Both the position numbers and the translations under genes were made by a program. Below the pieces are notes generated by a model. The model was not told where the DNA came from. It worked only from the letters and a program-made list of their open reading frames with translations, and searched no databases. Of a stretch of DNA of 64,000 nt, positions 35,418 through 46,548 are shown one piece after another. How positions within the stretch are numbered: position 1 is the first letter of the stretch; every line of letters starts with the position of its first letter. Source of the stretch: Sepioteuthis lessoniana (Eukaryota > Mollusca > Cephalopoda > Myopsida > Loliginidae); NCBI GenBank assembly GCA_963585895.1, contig OY757907.1, forward strand, positions 105,345,430 to 105,409,429, in the 5' to 3' direction.

Positions 35418-35838
35418 GGTTGGTTGTCTTTTATGGCATATCAACCCGAAAAGGTTGTTTAAAGCTAAATCCTGTTTATACATATATAAGATTTATCATG
35501 ATTTATGATAAATGAATAGTTTGTAGGTAACAATTTTTAAACAAGCCAGAGATCATTTGTTGGCACACATTTAAATGGTTTCAAGTATAGAAAATGAGTA
35601 AATATTTCTATCTGACCCATACATGGAAGCCTAACAAGTGCTACCACTCCAGGTCAGAGTGGACCAGGGAGAAATTGGAATGAAGGAGTACTCCACATAC
35701 CCAAAAAACTCCAGGACTAGAGCCTCACAATCAGATGGTTTGGGATCATATCCAGGACACTTGTTGGAGAGGGGTGTCTTACCTCTCTGCAGAGATCCAG
35801 TTGGAGTATTCTGCAGCCCCAGCCGACTGGACTGAATA
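35418..35838. repeat. Interspersed repeat family D
   Basis: Left end TTTTATGGCATATCAACCCG...GGTTGTTTAAAGC (reverse of the family-A SINE tail), an AT-rich middle, then CCTAACAAGTGCTACCACTC, CAGAGTGGACCAGGGAG, GAAGGAGTACTCCACAT, TCAGATGGTTTGGGATCATA, CCAGGACACTTGTTGGAGAG and the end CAGCCCCAGCCGACTGG. No coding frame and no recognisable tRNA head. Class unknown. Confidence 0.65.
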
Positions 35839-36632
35839 AATCAAGACTCTAAAAAGTAAATGATTATCATTATCTAACAGAAATAAAGTATGAAGTCAAA
35901 ATTCCAGGAATGGCAGTTCATGTTTCAAATGTCATCTTTGTCACGACATGAGTTATCTTATCCATGTCTTATATGTTTGTATGGGTTACTTGCCCTTGCT
36001 TTAACACAATAAAATATGGTCTTACTACTAAATACTTCTTGCTACATTTCTCTGTTACGTATTATTAATTATACTAACAAATAGTACCAGTAAAAGGTAC
36101 AACAATCTTGAGAGGGGTTGGTTACAATGTTTGTAGATGAGAAGATACCTAATCTTGCAGAATAATTCAACAATCCTTTGTTTATCACTGATTTTTCTGA
36201 CGAATATCCAGAAGATAAATTGTTAACTTAATTTTGAAGAATAATACTGGGTAAATATTGAAAGATTTGAACAAAACAAATAACTAAACCCAAGGGAATA
36301 TGTTAAACATACAGTGACATACAGTGAGGAACTTGAAAGACATTTCAAGATGGTTGTAGGTCATGAGAGATTGTTTTGTTGCTTTTGTTTTTTGTTGTTT
36401 TTTCAAATTCCAGACACCTTATTTCAAGCCATGAAGCTATAAAAAAATTTATGGCATCAATGTATAAAAATTTCAGAAATCAAAATTCAAATGCCAATAA
36501 AACACTTTCAACAATCTATTTACTCACTAATCCTGTTGATGACCTAAAAAGTTATTAGTACTTGTTTTAAAATTTAATACTAACCTCCCTTGAGAAATTA
36601 TAAGGATTGGAGCAAGTATGATCGGTTGGTAG

Positions 36633-37070
36633 GGTTTTATGGCATATCAACTATTGTAGGTTATTTAATACCAAATCTTGTTTATACATAAATATTATAT
36701 ATATTATTTATAAACACATTTTGTAGATAACATTTTTAAACAAGCCCGATGTCTTTTTTTGCACACAGTCAAATGGTTTTAAGTATTGCTATATAACAGT
36801 CACAATTTAACATCAGTCATTTGTTTGCGCACAGTTTGTTCTATTTGACCCATAGATCTATCAGGCACTACCATTCTGAGTCTATGTGGATCTGGTAGCA
36901 ATGGTAATGAAGGAGTACCCCAAATTTCCCAAATCTCCAAAGCTGAAGCCTCGCCACCAGATAGTTTAATGTCATAACCAGGACACTCGTTGGGGATGGG
37001 GATCTCACACCTCTGCAGAGATGCAGTTGGTATATTCTACAGACACATCCGACTGGGCTGTGGAGCAAGT
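36633..37070. repeat. Interspersed repeat family D copy
   Basis: TTTTATGGCATATCAACTAT left end, ATCAGGCACTACCATTCTGA, GAAGGAGTACCCCAAATTTC, CCAGGACACTCGTTGGGGAT and a degraded ACACATCCGACTGGGCTG end. Same orientation as the copy 800 bp to its left, and an RTE fragment follows directly. Confidence 0.62.
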
Positions 37071-37099
37071 GTGAATGAAAACCAACATCATCAGCAACA

Positions 37100-37430
37100 A
37101 GGCATAGCAACAGCACAGATTCTCTTGACTGTCAAGTCATCCATTCACTATCAATCATTGCTCTTGGTAAGTCCTCTCAACTGCATCAAATGTCTGCACA
37201 GAGCTGATTAATGTGAGATTTTACTGGTCAGTTAAGACACTTGTGTTTGTGTATAAGAGTCCATAGGAGACAAAAAGCCTAGGAGTTTGTCCTTACTTCT
37301 CCAGTAGGTCTCAGTATGTCTTGCTCATCTTACTTAGATTATTTGTGAGATGGGAATTAAGAGGCTGTACAGTTGCTGTTTTGTAGGGTGCTGCTTCTGG
37401 GATTTGTTCAAAACAGCATACAGATTTGTC
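37100..37430 (-). mobile_element. RTE-like retrotransposon 3' fragment
   Basis: Short, heavily mutated minus-strand copy of the RTE 3' coding end: the segments for the terminal acidic block, the conserved kGxxxRP block and the ...YGHLPPI... block are recognisable by comparison with the 61.2-62.2 kb copy. It follows a D-family repeat at its left edge and stops abruptly at 37430. Confidence 0.6.
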
Positions 37431-38166
37431 AATTTTAAGCATTTAAATGCTACTAAACTAACAAAAATCCTGTCACAGTATACCATTATTGCTGTACTAC
37501 AGTAACATACATAGAAAAGTCAGGTCATTATAATATAGATTATTATTATAACTACAATAACAAAACAGCATTCAAGCTATAGCTTTACTTATATCGTAAT
37601 CCACATCCTTTCAAATATTCCAATAAAAACAAAATGAATGAAAATATTCTAAAACAATCATGATGAATTGAAGGAGACCCAGTTCTTAGTATTTATATTA
37701 ATTTTGTATCTATCTGATTAGAGGAGTCAACATTTGTGGCAACAACTGATTCAACCAGCAAATATTAATTTCGACATTCAAAGAGAATAAACATTAGATC
37801 TGATCATAATATTTGCAGATATTTCTAAAAGGAAAAATGAATTGATCTATTGTGCATTCCCTGAATAGTTGTATAGAGTGTACCAAGCTTACCTTGGTAT
37901 GGTATTTTAGTCATAATTCTTCTTTGTGTATTGGAGTAGGTGTGTGAGTGTCATGATACAAAGAAAATTAAAAAAAAAAAACAGTTCAAGTTACTTGCAA
38001 ACACAGGGTCAACAGAAGTCTCACAAATGTGCCAATAAACATTAATTACTTTATGTTCATAATGTAATCATTAATATATGGTAATATTTTGTTTCTTCTT
38101 ATTTATGTCCTTCATTTAGAAAAACAAGTTTTTATCCACATATTCAACCACACTTATTTTATAAAG

Positions 38167-38167
38167 A

Positions 38168-38258
<91 letters not shown>
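38167..38258. repeat. (TA)n microsatellite, 90 bp
   Basis: Uninterrupted TA dinucleotides from about 38169 to 38258, the longest pure tract here. It borders the palindrome on its left. Confidence 0.95.
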
Positions 38259-38261
<3 letters not shown>

Positions 38262-38266
38262 GCTAA

Positions 38267-38396
38267 AAATAAGTGGAAAGATGAATAAATTAGACACTTA
38301 CAATGGGTTTAGTAGTAATATTTCACTCTTTATTCAATGAAATATGACTACTAAACCTTTTGTTAGTGTCTGATTCATCCATCTTTCCACTTATTT
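38267..38396. repeat. Near-perfect palindrome between microsatellites
   Basis: 59-bp arms around a 12-bp loop (CTCTTTATTCAA). The left arm starts AAATAAGTGGAAAGATGAAT and the reversed right arm AAATAAGTGGAAAGATGGAT; both finish at the loop with TTTAGTAGT.ATATTTCA. Flanked by a 90-bp (TA)n tract on the left and GT/TA/CA tracts on the right. Likely a foldback MITE. Confidence 0.7.
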
Positions 38397-38446
38397 CTAT
38401 CTTCTTGTCAGATTCACCAAAATCTACCATTTCACCACACACACAC

Positions 38447-38509
<63 letters not shown>

Positions 38510-38814
38510 AGCCGAAGTACCCGTCATTGTTACTTATTTATGTTCTCAATATAGAAAAACAAGTTTTTATCCCCATATTCAACCACTAATTTTAAAGAAC
38601 CTCTTAATCATCATACATACATACACGCACACTAACCAAAATACCTGCTTATGCAAGTTAAGAGGTAAAAAATTCAAGTCATACTTAAGCAGAAAAATGT
38701 CAAAATTTTTTTCACACCTTTCATTTATCTAAACAATGTCCATTTTATAATTTTTGTTGTCAATTAAAACAGTTACACCAAATGCTTATAAACTATAATT
38801 GTTACAATTAAAAG

Positions 38815-39375
38815 TTTATTTATTTGGGTTTTATGGCAAATCAACCTTTGTAGGTTATTTAATGCCAAATCCATTTTTATGAAAATAATCAGTTCTATTT
38901 CAAACAATTCAGTTTAGCATAAGTATACAGTTTAATCGTCAATTTTCTATTTCAAGCAATTCAGTTTAGTCAAACACTACTAATTCAAACAATTCAGTTT
39001 TGTATAAGTATAGTTTTTGTTTAAACACAGTTAAATGTCAAAACAGTTTTATTTCATGCAATTCAGTTTAGCATAAGTATGCAGTTTAAATGTCAAAACA
39101 GTCCTATTTCAAGCAATTCAGTTTAGTATAAGTACACAGTTTAGCTATATTTGACCCATAGATGGGACCCTATCAGGTGCTACCACTCTGGGTCAGAGTG
39201 GACATGGGAGCGATGGCAATGGAGGGGTACTCCACATTCTCCAAAGCTCTAGCATTACTGGAACCTCACCATCAGACTGTTTAGTGTCATATACAGGACA
39301 CTCATTGTGGGGAGGGATCTTACTCATCTGCAGGGAAGCAGTCATATTCTACAGCCCCAGCCAACTGGGGAATAC
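38815..39375. repeat. Interspersed repeat family D copy with internal minisatellite
   Basis: Left end TTTTATGGCAAATCAACCTT. Then at least five units of a 35-70-bp motif (TTCAAACAATTCAGTTTAGC / ATAAGTATACAGTTTAA) between 38885 and 39145, then the conserved body CCTATCAGGTGCTACCACTC ... GAGGGGTACTCCACATTCTC ... and the end CAGCCCCAGCCAACTGGGG. The unit number differs between D copies. Confidence 0.66.
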
Positions 39376-40409
39376 AATTAAAAAATAAATCTTCATAGCA
39401 GGAAAGAGATTTACTAATATCTTTTTATATTATCTTATCAAGCTAAGATTGTTCCGAGATAAAATTTTATAGAGTTTGGAAGAAAAAAAAAAAAAAAAAA
39501 AAAAAAAAGGTTTTAATTTGAGTGACACAGAAGAGATTTGATTTTTAAACATTTCTATTTTTGTCAAAATCATTGCTTTTCAAACTTTTTACTTGAAGCA
39601 CTCCTTTTAACCAAATTTAAATTCCATTTCCCCCCAAATAAATCCATTAAATAATAAATTACAAAACCTAACTAATTTGCCAGAGTTTAATACAATTTAC
39701 AGGAGAAAAGAATCAGTAAACTATAAATGCAAATGCACCTTTAATTCTTGAATTACTTTTTAAATGGGAAGGATGGGTTTGGTAGACACAAAGGAAGATC
39801 ATGAATATTTGGTTGCAGGTTTATGAGTATGAGCCACAAACCACCACGTTATATGTTCAAAGTATTTCTGTTTGCTTAGTAAATAATGCACATGACTAAA
39901 CCCAGATACCACCATATAAAAATTTGGAAAAGCAAGTAAAATGAGCTCAACAGTTACACAAAGCTTGGGATATTTTGCTTCAGTTTTTTCATTCATCTTA
40001 ATTCTTTTAAATGTGTACTTAGACTTTCTTTCAAGATTGAAAGTCATTTCAATAAATTCTTCCTTAAGTGTCTAAATTTGCACTTTCCACTTCAACATTA
40101 TTCATTCATTTAAAGAATCTGTATGTTTTCTACAGACTGAATGTAAATAACATTACTAATGGCCATCACACTCAATCAGGCATTCTTTTAGGTGCACAAT
40201 ATCTGGCGACTAGTCTATATGATCCAGTGATTTTTCTTATATTATAAAGGGATTTACAAATGTAAACCCATAAATTCACCCCCCCTCTGGACCTCTATGC
40301 TTTTATTCACTGTACTAAAACTTTATCCCCACTCAAGAGGTCTATATGGTCCATCTTGAGAAGCCCTGGACTAGATAGTTAATCTTAGTTATGCAATGAC
40401 CTTTTTCCC
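39376..40409. other. Unannotated DNA
   Basis: AT-rich with A run 39483-39508. No repeat family or exon recognised; an 82-codon minus frame at 39799-40047 has no features. Confidence 0.55.
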
Positions 40410-40648
40410 CTTTTAATAGCTACTACACCGAGGTGTAGGGGAGGGTGCTACTCCATTCCCTGGATTGCTCGAATTTACCCTTGATCCCTACCTTATAACA
40501 CTGAGTGTTTAGCCAGGTAGCATCAAATACCATTTTTTGAGTCTTTGTATGACTCGACCAGGAATTGAACTCTGATCTCCCGAACCATTGGCGAACACTA
40601 CTCATTAGACCAATGGCCCAGTATGCTACCAAATTATTTTACATCTCT

Positions 40649-40692
<44 letters not shown>
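40410..40692 (-). mobile_element. SINE family B copy plus 40-bp poly-A run
   Basis: Reverse copy from TTTTAATAGCTACTACACCG through the CTGAGTGTTTAGCC body segment to the tRNA-like head near 40615 (GGCGAACACT...CATTAGACC). A pure A run of 40 (40653-40692) follows on the plus strand beyond the head, so it is not the SINE's own tail. Confidence 0.7.
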
Positions 40693-40694
<2 letters not shown>

Positions 40695-41324
40695 AAAATC
40701 CCTAAAAATCTAATTGTTACTTCTTAATTAGATGAAAAGAATTTTAGTAAGACATGTAATTTATGTATTTTTCCTTTTGAAAACTTAAATTCTTTGATTA
40801 TGTCTTTCAACACTATGGTTTCCTGTTGATTGTTAGACAGCCTCACTTTAAAGAAGAACCCGATTTTCCTTATTAAAAACAAAAATATTTTTCATGTTAA
40901 AACCTTCCTCAGGTTCAAGTAAGTATGTATACCAAATCTGTCAAGTCTACTTCTTACTATTTGGTCATCAATAGACATCAAATGAATTCTTTCCAGTTAT
41001 ATAAGATATGAATTTCACAAGATAAACAAACTTGTTATTTGAAAAGAAATTTTGAATAATACATTTTAAAAACACCGGATATAATTCTAATATATAATTG
41101 TATTGCTTCGGTGGCATACAATTATGAAGAGTAAAAATGTCTTCCATTAGCCAGATGTATTCATTCAAATTTTTCTTGTCACTTACAGGCAAAGATACAA
41201 AACAACCATAAAAAGAAATATAAAGATCTAAAGGAGATGAATAATAGAAGAAAGCATTTCAAAAAACTACAAATCTTTAAAAAAATAATGCATGTTGACA
41301 CTTAAATAGGCTAATGTCATTAAC

Positions 41325-41760
41325 TGATAATATAATCCACTCATGATCAAAGCATGAGTTAGCCCAGATTCCCTTAAGTCTCTCTTGCAATCTGTACCTA
41401 TCGATCACTGCTCTAGGCAAGTCTTCTAGACAACATCCTGTGTCCACACAGAGCTGATGAAACACTGGGGTGTTCATGTGTAAGAGTTCATAGTAAAATA
41501 TAGTTCCCAAGTCTGTCTTTACTTCAACAATACCCAGTATGTCTTGCTTGCCTAACTTGGATGATTTGTGAGATGGGGGGTAAGCGGCCATATGACTGCT
41601 GTTTTGTAGGATACTGCATCCAGGATTTGATGAAAATGCACTCGTGTAGTTACTAACTAGCTTTTTTCCAGGCATTTCCTCAGAGTTCAAGAGGTGCCAC
41701 TATACAGTAGTACTGACACAGCTACAACTTGGAAGAATTCCATTCTTATTTTACCAGAAA
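41325..41760 (-). mobile_element. RTE-like retrotransposon 3' fragment
   Basis: Minus-strand remnant, about 430 bp, matching the last coding part of the RTE family (VDTGCCLEDLP-like at 41400-41450, Trp-rich segment to 41600, LLYSGTS-like end at 41690-41740). Broken by indels, and truncated within the RT thumb region. Confidence 0.65.
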
Positions 41761-42004
41761 TATCAGAATCCACTATTAGATGCATACTGAGACAAATTTC
41801 AAATAATTCTTGTATTTTTCTGTTTTTAAAACTATATGAAATACATTTGCTGTGTACCAACATACAAGCAAGAACATTTTGGATTTCAAAAAATATTTTA
41901 AAACAAAATACAAAGCTGACAGAAGGGAAAAAGTTATTTACAAATTCTATCAATTGCTTAATAACAATAACTTGTTTAAAGAAACAGAGTTGATCGTTTG
42001 GTTT

Positions 42005-42237
42005 GATTTCTTTGTTTAATGGCATATCAACCATCGGAGTTTATTTAATGCCAAAGCCATCCTTCTAGAAGAACATTTGTAGTACTATTTAACCTATAGT
42101 TGGAAGGATAAGGGGATTCATGCCTTTCTCAAGGGCATTTGTCCGAGAGTAAACATGATAGCACAACTGGAGTTTGAACTTTCTTACTATGATTCCACAG
42201 TCCAGCGCTTTAATTATTACACCACATGGACACCCCC
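42005..42237 (-). mobile_element. SINE family A copy
   Basis: Reverse copy running from the tail TTTAATGGCATATCAACC through CATGCCTTTCTCAAGGGCAT to the head (GTCCAGCGCTTTAATTATTACACCAC, quoted in parts: TTATTACACCACATGGACAC). It abuts the left end of a family-B SINE 55 bp away and a family-C SINE 420 bp away, forming a SINE cluster. Confidence 0.68.
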
Positions 42238-42294
42238 GCAACAGAGTTGAGAAGAAAAAAAAACCAAGAAAATAAAAGTAAAGTCGGCGACCTT

Positions 42295-42538
42295 AGTCGA
42301 GAGCAACCTGATGGCTCCCTTTTCAATAGCTAATACACTGAGGTCTAGGGGAGGGTGAAACACCATTCCCTGGATTGCTCCACTTTACTCTTGATCCCTA
42401 CCTTATAATGCTGAGTGTTAAGCAAGGCAACATCAAGTATCATTTTTTGAGTCTTTGGTATGACTCGGCCTGGGATTGAACCCCGGTCTTCCGAACCATT
42501 GGCGAACACTCTATTCATTAGGCCAACCATGCTCTATT
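42295..42538 (-). mobile_element. SINE family B copy
   Basis: Reverse copy, well preserved: TTTTCAATAGCTAATACACT at one end, GCTGAGTGTTAAGCAAGGCA in the body, and the head GGGATTGAACCCCGGTCTTC followed by AACACTCTATTCATTAGGCC. Adjacent to an A copy. Confidence 0.75.
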
Positions 42539-42654
42539 AATATTAGATACAAATGAGATGAAACTCTTCACTATTATCTTTGAAGTCCTTTATTTAAGTA
42601 GATTTATAACAGCCAATTACTTCACAAATTTGAATGAATAACACACAAGAAGTG

Positions 42655-42915
42655 GAAACGTGCTTAGTTATCACCAGAGTTCAATTCTTGGATGAGGTTG
42701 CTTGTGTTTCACATGCAAATGCCCATGGAAAAGGCATAAATCCATCTATTCTCCCCACAAAACTATGGTTAAACCAAAGGGCAGACCGATTTCTTTAGCC
42801 TTGGTTAGGCAACTAGTCTCAAAGAAGTAAAACTCTGAATTCAAACCAGCTGTTCACTGCAAAAAATTGACTGTCCCATTCTGCCCATAGCAGAGGGGTT
42901 GGGTGAATACATATG
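42655..42915 (+). mobile_element. SINE family C copy
   Basis: Head remnant AGAGTTCAATTCTTGG, core AAAAGGCATAAATCCATC with ACTATGGTTAAACC, tail GGCAACTAGTCTCAAAGAAG and CAGAGGGGTTGGGTGAATAC. Part of the A-B-C SINE cluster at 42.0-42.9 kb. Confidence 0.65.
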
Positions 42916-43257
42916 TTTAAAGAAGATAAGCCAATACCCATTCATTTGTAACAATATTTCAATCATCTCAAATTCAGCAGCAATAATCAACTTTACAAAT
43001 ACATTTGATGTAAAGCATTCTTGAAAGATAAAATAGCTGAGATTAATTATAGAAAACATGGTTGTTTTTAAACACTGTTCCTTGATAATACGAATCAACT
43101 AACATTCAAACTAATGATTCAATTCACAATTCCTCTACTTAAAAAGCAAAAATATCTAATGATTATTTGTCAAAAATTTCTGAGATGAAGCTTGATAATC
43201 TTTATCACTTACAGTATTCAGACTATTGTCTTTATCTTCATTTTATTATTCACAAAA

Positions 43258-43540
43258 TGCAGGAGGACACTTGGTGCAACGGATATAAGTGTTTGATTGA
43301 AAAGTACTTCTAACTGAAATCATCTAGAGGTTGCAGGTTCAATCCCAACTACAGGTAAATAACAAAGAATACTTATTATAGCTTAACACTTGTACCTGGT
43401 CATGAATTAGAACCCCCATGGATTAAATAATGAATTTGACAGTAAAATCCTGAAGAAGGTTGAAGGATGCATCGGCTGAAATGTTGTGTATATAACAATG
43501 AAGATTAAAACAATAGTCTGAATATTCTAAGAGATAAAAA
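43258..43540 (+). mobile_element. tRNA-derived SINE, family E
   Basis: Head ACTTGGTGCAACGGATATAA with a clear B box in GAGGTTGCAGGTTCAATCCC. The middle is AACACTTGTACCTGGTCATG. The end CCTGAAGAAGGTTGAAGGAT, GAAATGTTGTGTATATAACA and AGTCTGAATATTCTAAGAGA is shared with the 59.2-kb copy. About 280 bp. Confidence 0.74.
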
Positions 43541-43780
43541 TCAAACAAATGAGTTTTTAAAAAAAGTATATGGAAAATAAATTAACCCCAAATAACCTGG
43601 AGAATTACTACAACTCAAATAAATTTGAAACAACCAATTATTTTACTAAGTTTGTAAAATGTAGAAAATAAAACAAGTCACTACTCCAATTATTTTAACG
43701 TCTTATTTTGGTGTCTAATTCATTACTAAACAAATTCTAAACTTTGATCTGAAATAAGAGTTTAAAGACATTTCACTCAC

Positions 43781-43806
43781 ATTTGATAGGTTCAATCATG
43801 AATGAC
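43781..43806 (-). CDS. Candidate microexon of the phospholipase C PH domain
   Basis: A 26-nt minus-strand interval bounded by TTGGTCTTAG and a strong GTGAGTG donor. With one leading and one trailing split base it reads SFMIEPIK. Its phases are exactly those needed between the candidate exon at 49827-49862 (out in phase 2) and the firm exon at 32237-32307 (in after phase 1). In the joined reading about 15 residues separate the PH-domain Trp from IQEIREG, against about 19 in PLC delta1. Very short exons can arise by chance in AT-rich DNA, so this rests on splice signals, phase and length, not on strong residue conservation. Confidence 0.42.
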
Positions 43807-43989
43807 CTAAGACCAACCCCCACACACCCCACCATATGTCTAAACTGGTTATCATACTACTTTTCCTTTTATAAAAAAATTATATGAAGGTTTTGGTTTG
43901 CTAAGATCAAATGAAAACTTTGAAATCAAAGAAACCTTGATTCTAGAAAATGGCACAATCAAAGGCATTTTCTCAAATTCTATACTTAC

Positions 43990-44108
43990 CTCAATCCTAA
44001 TAAGCTGGTTTAGATCAGACTTCAATTTATTTCCATCAAAGAGATTTTGTTCCATTCTTTCTTTTTTTTTATCTTCTTCACTCTCAGCACGTGGACAAAA
44101 GTATGACA
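43990..44108 (-). CDS. Alternative exon candidate, unassigned
   Basis: A 119-nt interval between TTTGAACAG and a strong GTAAGTATAG donor, open in one frame: SYFCPRAESEEDKKKERMEQ, then NLFDGNKLKSDLNQLIRIE. It is charged and helix-prone and does not look like any transposon here. It can follow the candidate first exon (phase 1) and ends in phase 0, which fits the candidate exon at 35261-35330. I do not recognise the sequence. It could be an alternative N-terminus of the phospholipase C gene, an exon of a nested gene, or chance. Confidence 0.35.
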
Positions 44109-44950
44109 CTGTTCAAATACCAACATGATTCATGTACTATTGAACCAGTCAACTAATAATAGGAAACCTTGTGTATATTTAATACAGAGGATCTCATGAC
44201 ATGTATGGAACAAATGGAAATGAGCTCCAGGCTTTGCAACTGGTTTAACAACTACGTACAGCAGTCAAGCAAGAAAAGGAGAAAAAAAAAAATGGCACAA
44301 ACTGGTTCAGTATTCAGATTCTTGTTCTGACAGCATCAGAGAAGGAAATGTAATTCATATAGCTTACAGCCTTAGATATAAGGAAACCAGTTCTTTTTAA
44401 ATCATCTCAGTTAAGCAGTGTTAGGTTGAATCATCATTTGATTTTGCCTAGCATAACGGAAACATCTTTTTAACCTCCAAATATATTCCAGAAAAAAAAA
44501 AAAAAAAAAAAATGATTTGCTTTCCAATTATATTTAAAAATAGAATTGTTTTTTTTCTTTTTTTTTACAGTTAGGCAGTGCTAAGAATATATTAGAAAAA
44601 ATCTATTTTTCTTCAACTTAAAGAAACCATGTAGGCTTATTTAAAAGAAATGAAGATTAAGAATGATGTTTCTTCATCCACAAGTTTAATACCATCAAAA
44701 GCCACTCATGAAATCTATATTACTAAAATTTTCACATAATGTGCGTGCGTGCTCAATTTTATTTTTGTTAAATAAATGTTGCAATGTTTCAATGCAGTGA
44801 TTCAAATCTATGTTGTTCTACTAGAAATAATAAAATCCTGTTATCTTTGGTTGATAACAATTTCTACACTTTTTTTTAATTTGTAATAGTGTACTTATTT
44901 ACATGCAATAGTGTAGATTGAACCAAAATTTATTAGTTTTAACATTTAAA

Positions 44951-45260
44951 GATTCATCATCATTAATGTGTGCTCAATCGCTGTTTGTAAGTATTCAAGA
45001 TGGCATCCAGTGTCTACACAGAGCTGATGAAAGCAAGTCTTTGTTGGTTGACCAACACTGGTATGTCCATAGGTAGGAGTCCATAGGAGAATGTTGCTTA
45101 TGAGTTTGTCTAGGTGTCCCCAACATATCTTCATCTTATTTGGATAATTTGTGTGATAGCTGCTGTTTTGTGGGGTGCTGCTTCCAGGCTTTGTTCAAAA
45201 CAGCACACAGCATTCTTGTGTAGTTTGCATCTAGTTTTTTTTAAAACCATTTTGTTTAAG
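44951..45260 (-). mobile_element. RTE-like retrotransposon 3' fragment
   Basis: Minus-strand remnant beginning at TCATCATCATT (44954-44964, the trinucleotide tail). It reads through a decayed VDTGCHLEYL block and the NILLWTPTYG-like segment, then stops near 45260. Length about 310 bp, with several indels. Confidence 0.6.
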
Positions 45261-45784
45261 TCCAAAGGGTGCAAACATACAATAGTTTTTTTTTTAGTGA
45301 ATGCTCTCTGTAATCAAATGAGCATTACCATCGACTAATCAGTTTTCATTTTTTCATATATTTCTACAGCTACATTTATAAGTTTGTTGAAGAAAATCCT
45401 TTTAATGAAAGAAAAACTGAAGAGTATTATTTGCAAGGATTCATGCTTTTATGAATTATTGCACAATCCATATTTTAGAGTTAAGAGAAGTTTAATTTGT
45501 TACTTTTTAAGATTATTTAAAATAACTCTGTAGCAATAATCAAATAGCTTTACAAAATTTAAACTATCATTGAAGGGTAAAACAGTTGAAAATTGAATCA
45601 TAGAAAAGATGGCCAGTTGTCTATAAGTTTTCTTTGATAATACTCATCAATTTTAGAATTGAAATGCTAACTTGAATTTTAATCTGGAAAATCTCCAGTG
45701 GTTCTTCAAAAATATGTTTACAGTATATAAAGATGATAGAAACAGAGGTGCTAATGTACAGAAATATCAGAAAGAAAGATTGGG

Positions 45785-46548
45785 TTTGTTGGTGTTTTGC
45801 AGCATATCAATTCTTGCAGGATTATTTAATGCCAAATCCTATATATAAGTTGTCTGACCATGGCCAAGAGAGACCCAAAGGTTCCCTTTTCAATAATTAC
45901 TACACTGAGGAGTAGAGAAGAGCACTACTCCTTTCTCTGGAATGCCCCTCTTACCCTTGATCCATACCTTATAATGCTGTTTTAAACAAGGAGGTATCAA
46001 GTGACGTTTAAGTCTTTGGTATGACTATAGATAGATAGATAGATAATTTTTAAGTGAATACTTTGTAAGTAACATTATTTTTAAACAAGATATTAGAGCT
46101 CATTTGTTTGCACACAGTTAAATAAGTTCAAATATTCCAATCTAATACAAATAATTCTATTTAATATCAATTGTTTCTTTGCATAATGTTAAATGGTTTC
46201 AAATATTGCTATTTAACATTAGTAATTCTATTTATTAAGTATTCCTATGTAATATAAATAATTTGTACACCTCTTTATGGTTTCAAATAACTAACAATAA
46301 TAATCCTTAGGAAATGATTGAACAGTTTGATTTGATTGATAGATGAGATCCTGACAGATACTACCAATCCAGGTTAGAGAGGACCTGGGAGTAATGACAA
46401 TAGAGAGGTACTATACATTCCCCAAAGCTCCACCACAGGAGCCTTAGCATCAGATGTAATTTGGTGTCATGCCCAGGACACTCATTGGGGGAGGAGGTCT
46501 TACCCCTCTACAAAGTTGGAGTGGGCATATTCTACAGCTCCAGCCAAC
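45785..46548. repeat. Interspersed repeat family D copy (interrupted)
   Basis: Left end TTTTGCAGCATATCAATTCT ... TTATTTAATGCCAAATCC. A family-B SINE fragment (45860-46022) is inserted after it. Body TCCTGACAGATACTACCAAT ... GAGAGGTACTATACATTCCC ... CCAGGACACTCATTGGGGGA ... CCAGCCAACAGGGTG. Confidence 0.6.
45860..46022 (-). mobile_element. SINE family B partial copy nested in a D repeat
   Basis: Reverse partial copy (CCTTTTCAATAATTACTACA ... TTATAATGCTGTTTTAAACA ... AAGTCTTTGGTATGACT) lacking its tRNA-like head. It lies inside the D repeat at 45785-46545 and ends at an (ATAG)n stretch (46025-46043). Confidence 0.6.

Larger units (their letters stand above)
38098..38586. repeat. Direct repeat bracketing the palindrome and (TA)n tracts
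   Basis: A 50-bp segment (38098-38151) starting CTTATTTATG and containing GAAAAACAAGTTTTTATCCA recurs at 38532-38586 with a few differences (…TTTTTATCCC…ATATTCAACCAC). The 434-bp unit between them holds the (TA)n tract, the palindrome and a GT/TA/CA tract. It looks like a segmental tandem duplication, or a target segment duplicated around an insertion. Confidence 0.6.

Noticed and set aside
35638-35835. 65-codon plus-strand frame with good composition
   Set aside because: Lies in the D repeat body and recurs, frame-broken, in other D copies; not a conserved protein.
37890-37925. Short exon-like segment MTKIPYQ with GTAAGC donor
   Set aside because: Phase-compatible with the PH exon but only seven codons with no PH resemblance and no upstream promoter signal.
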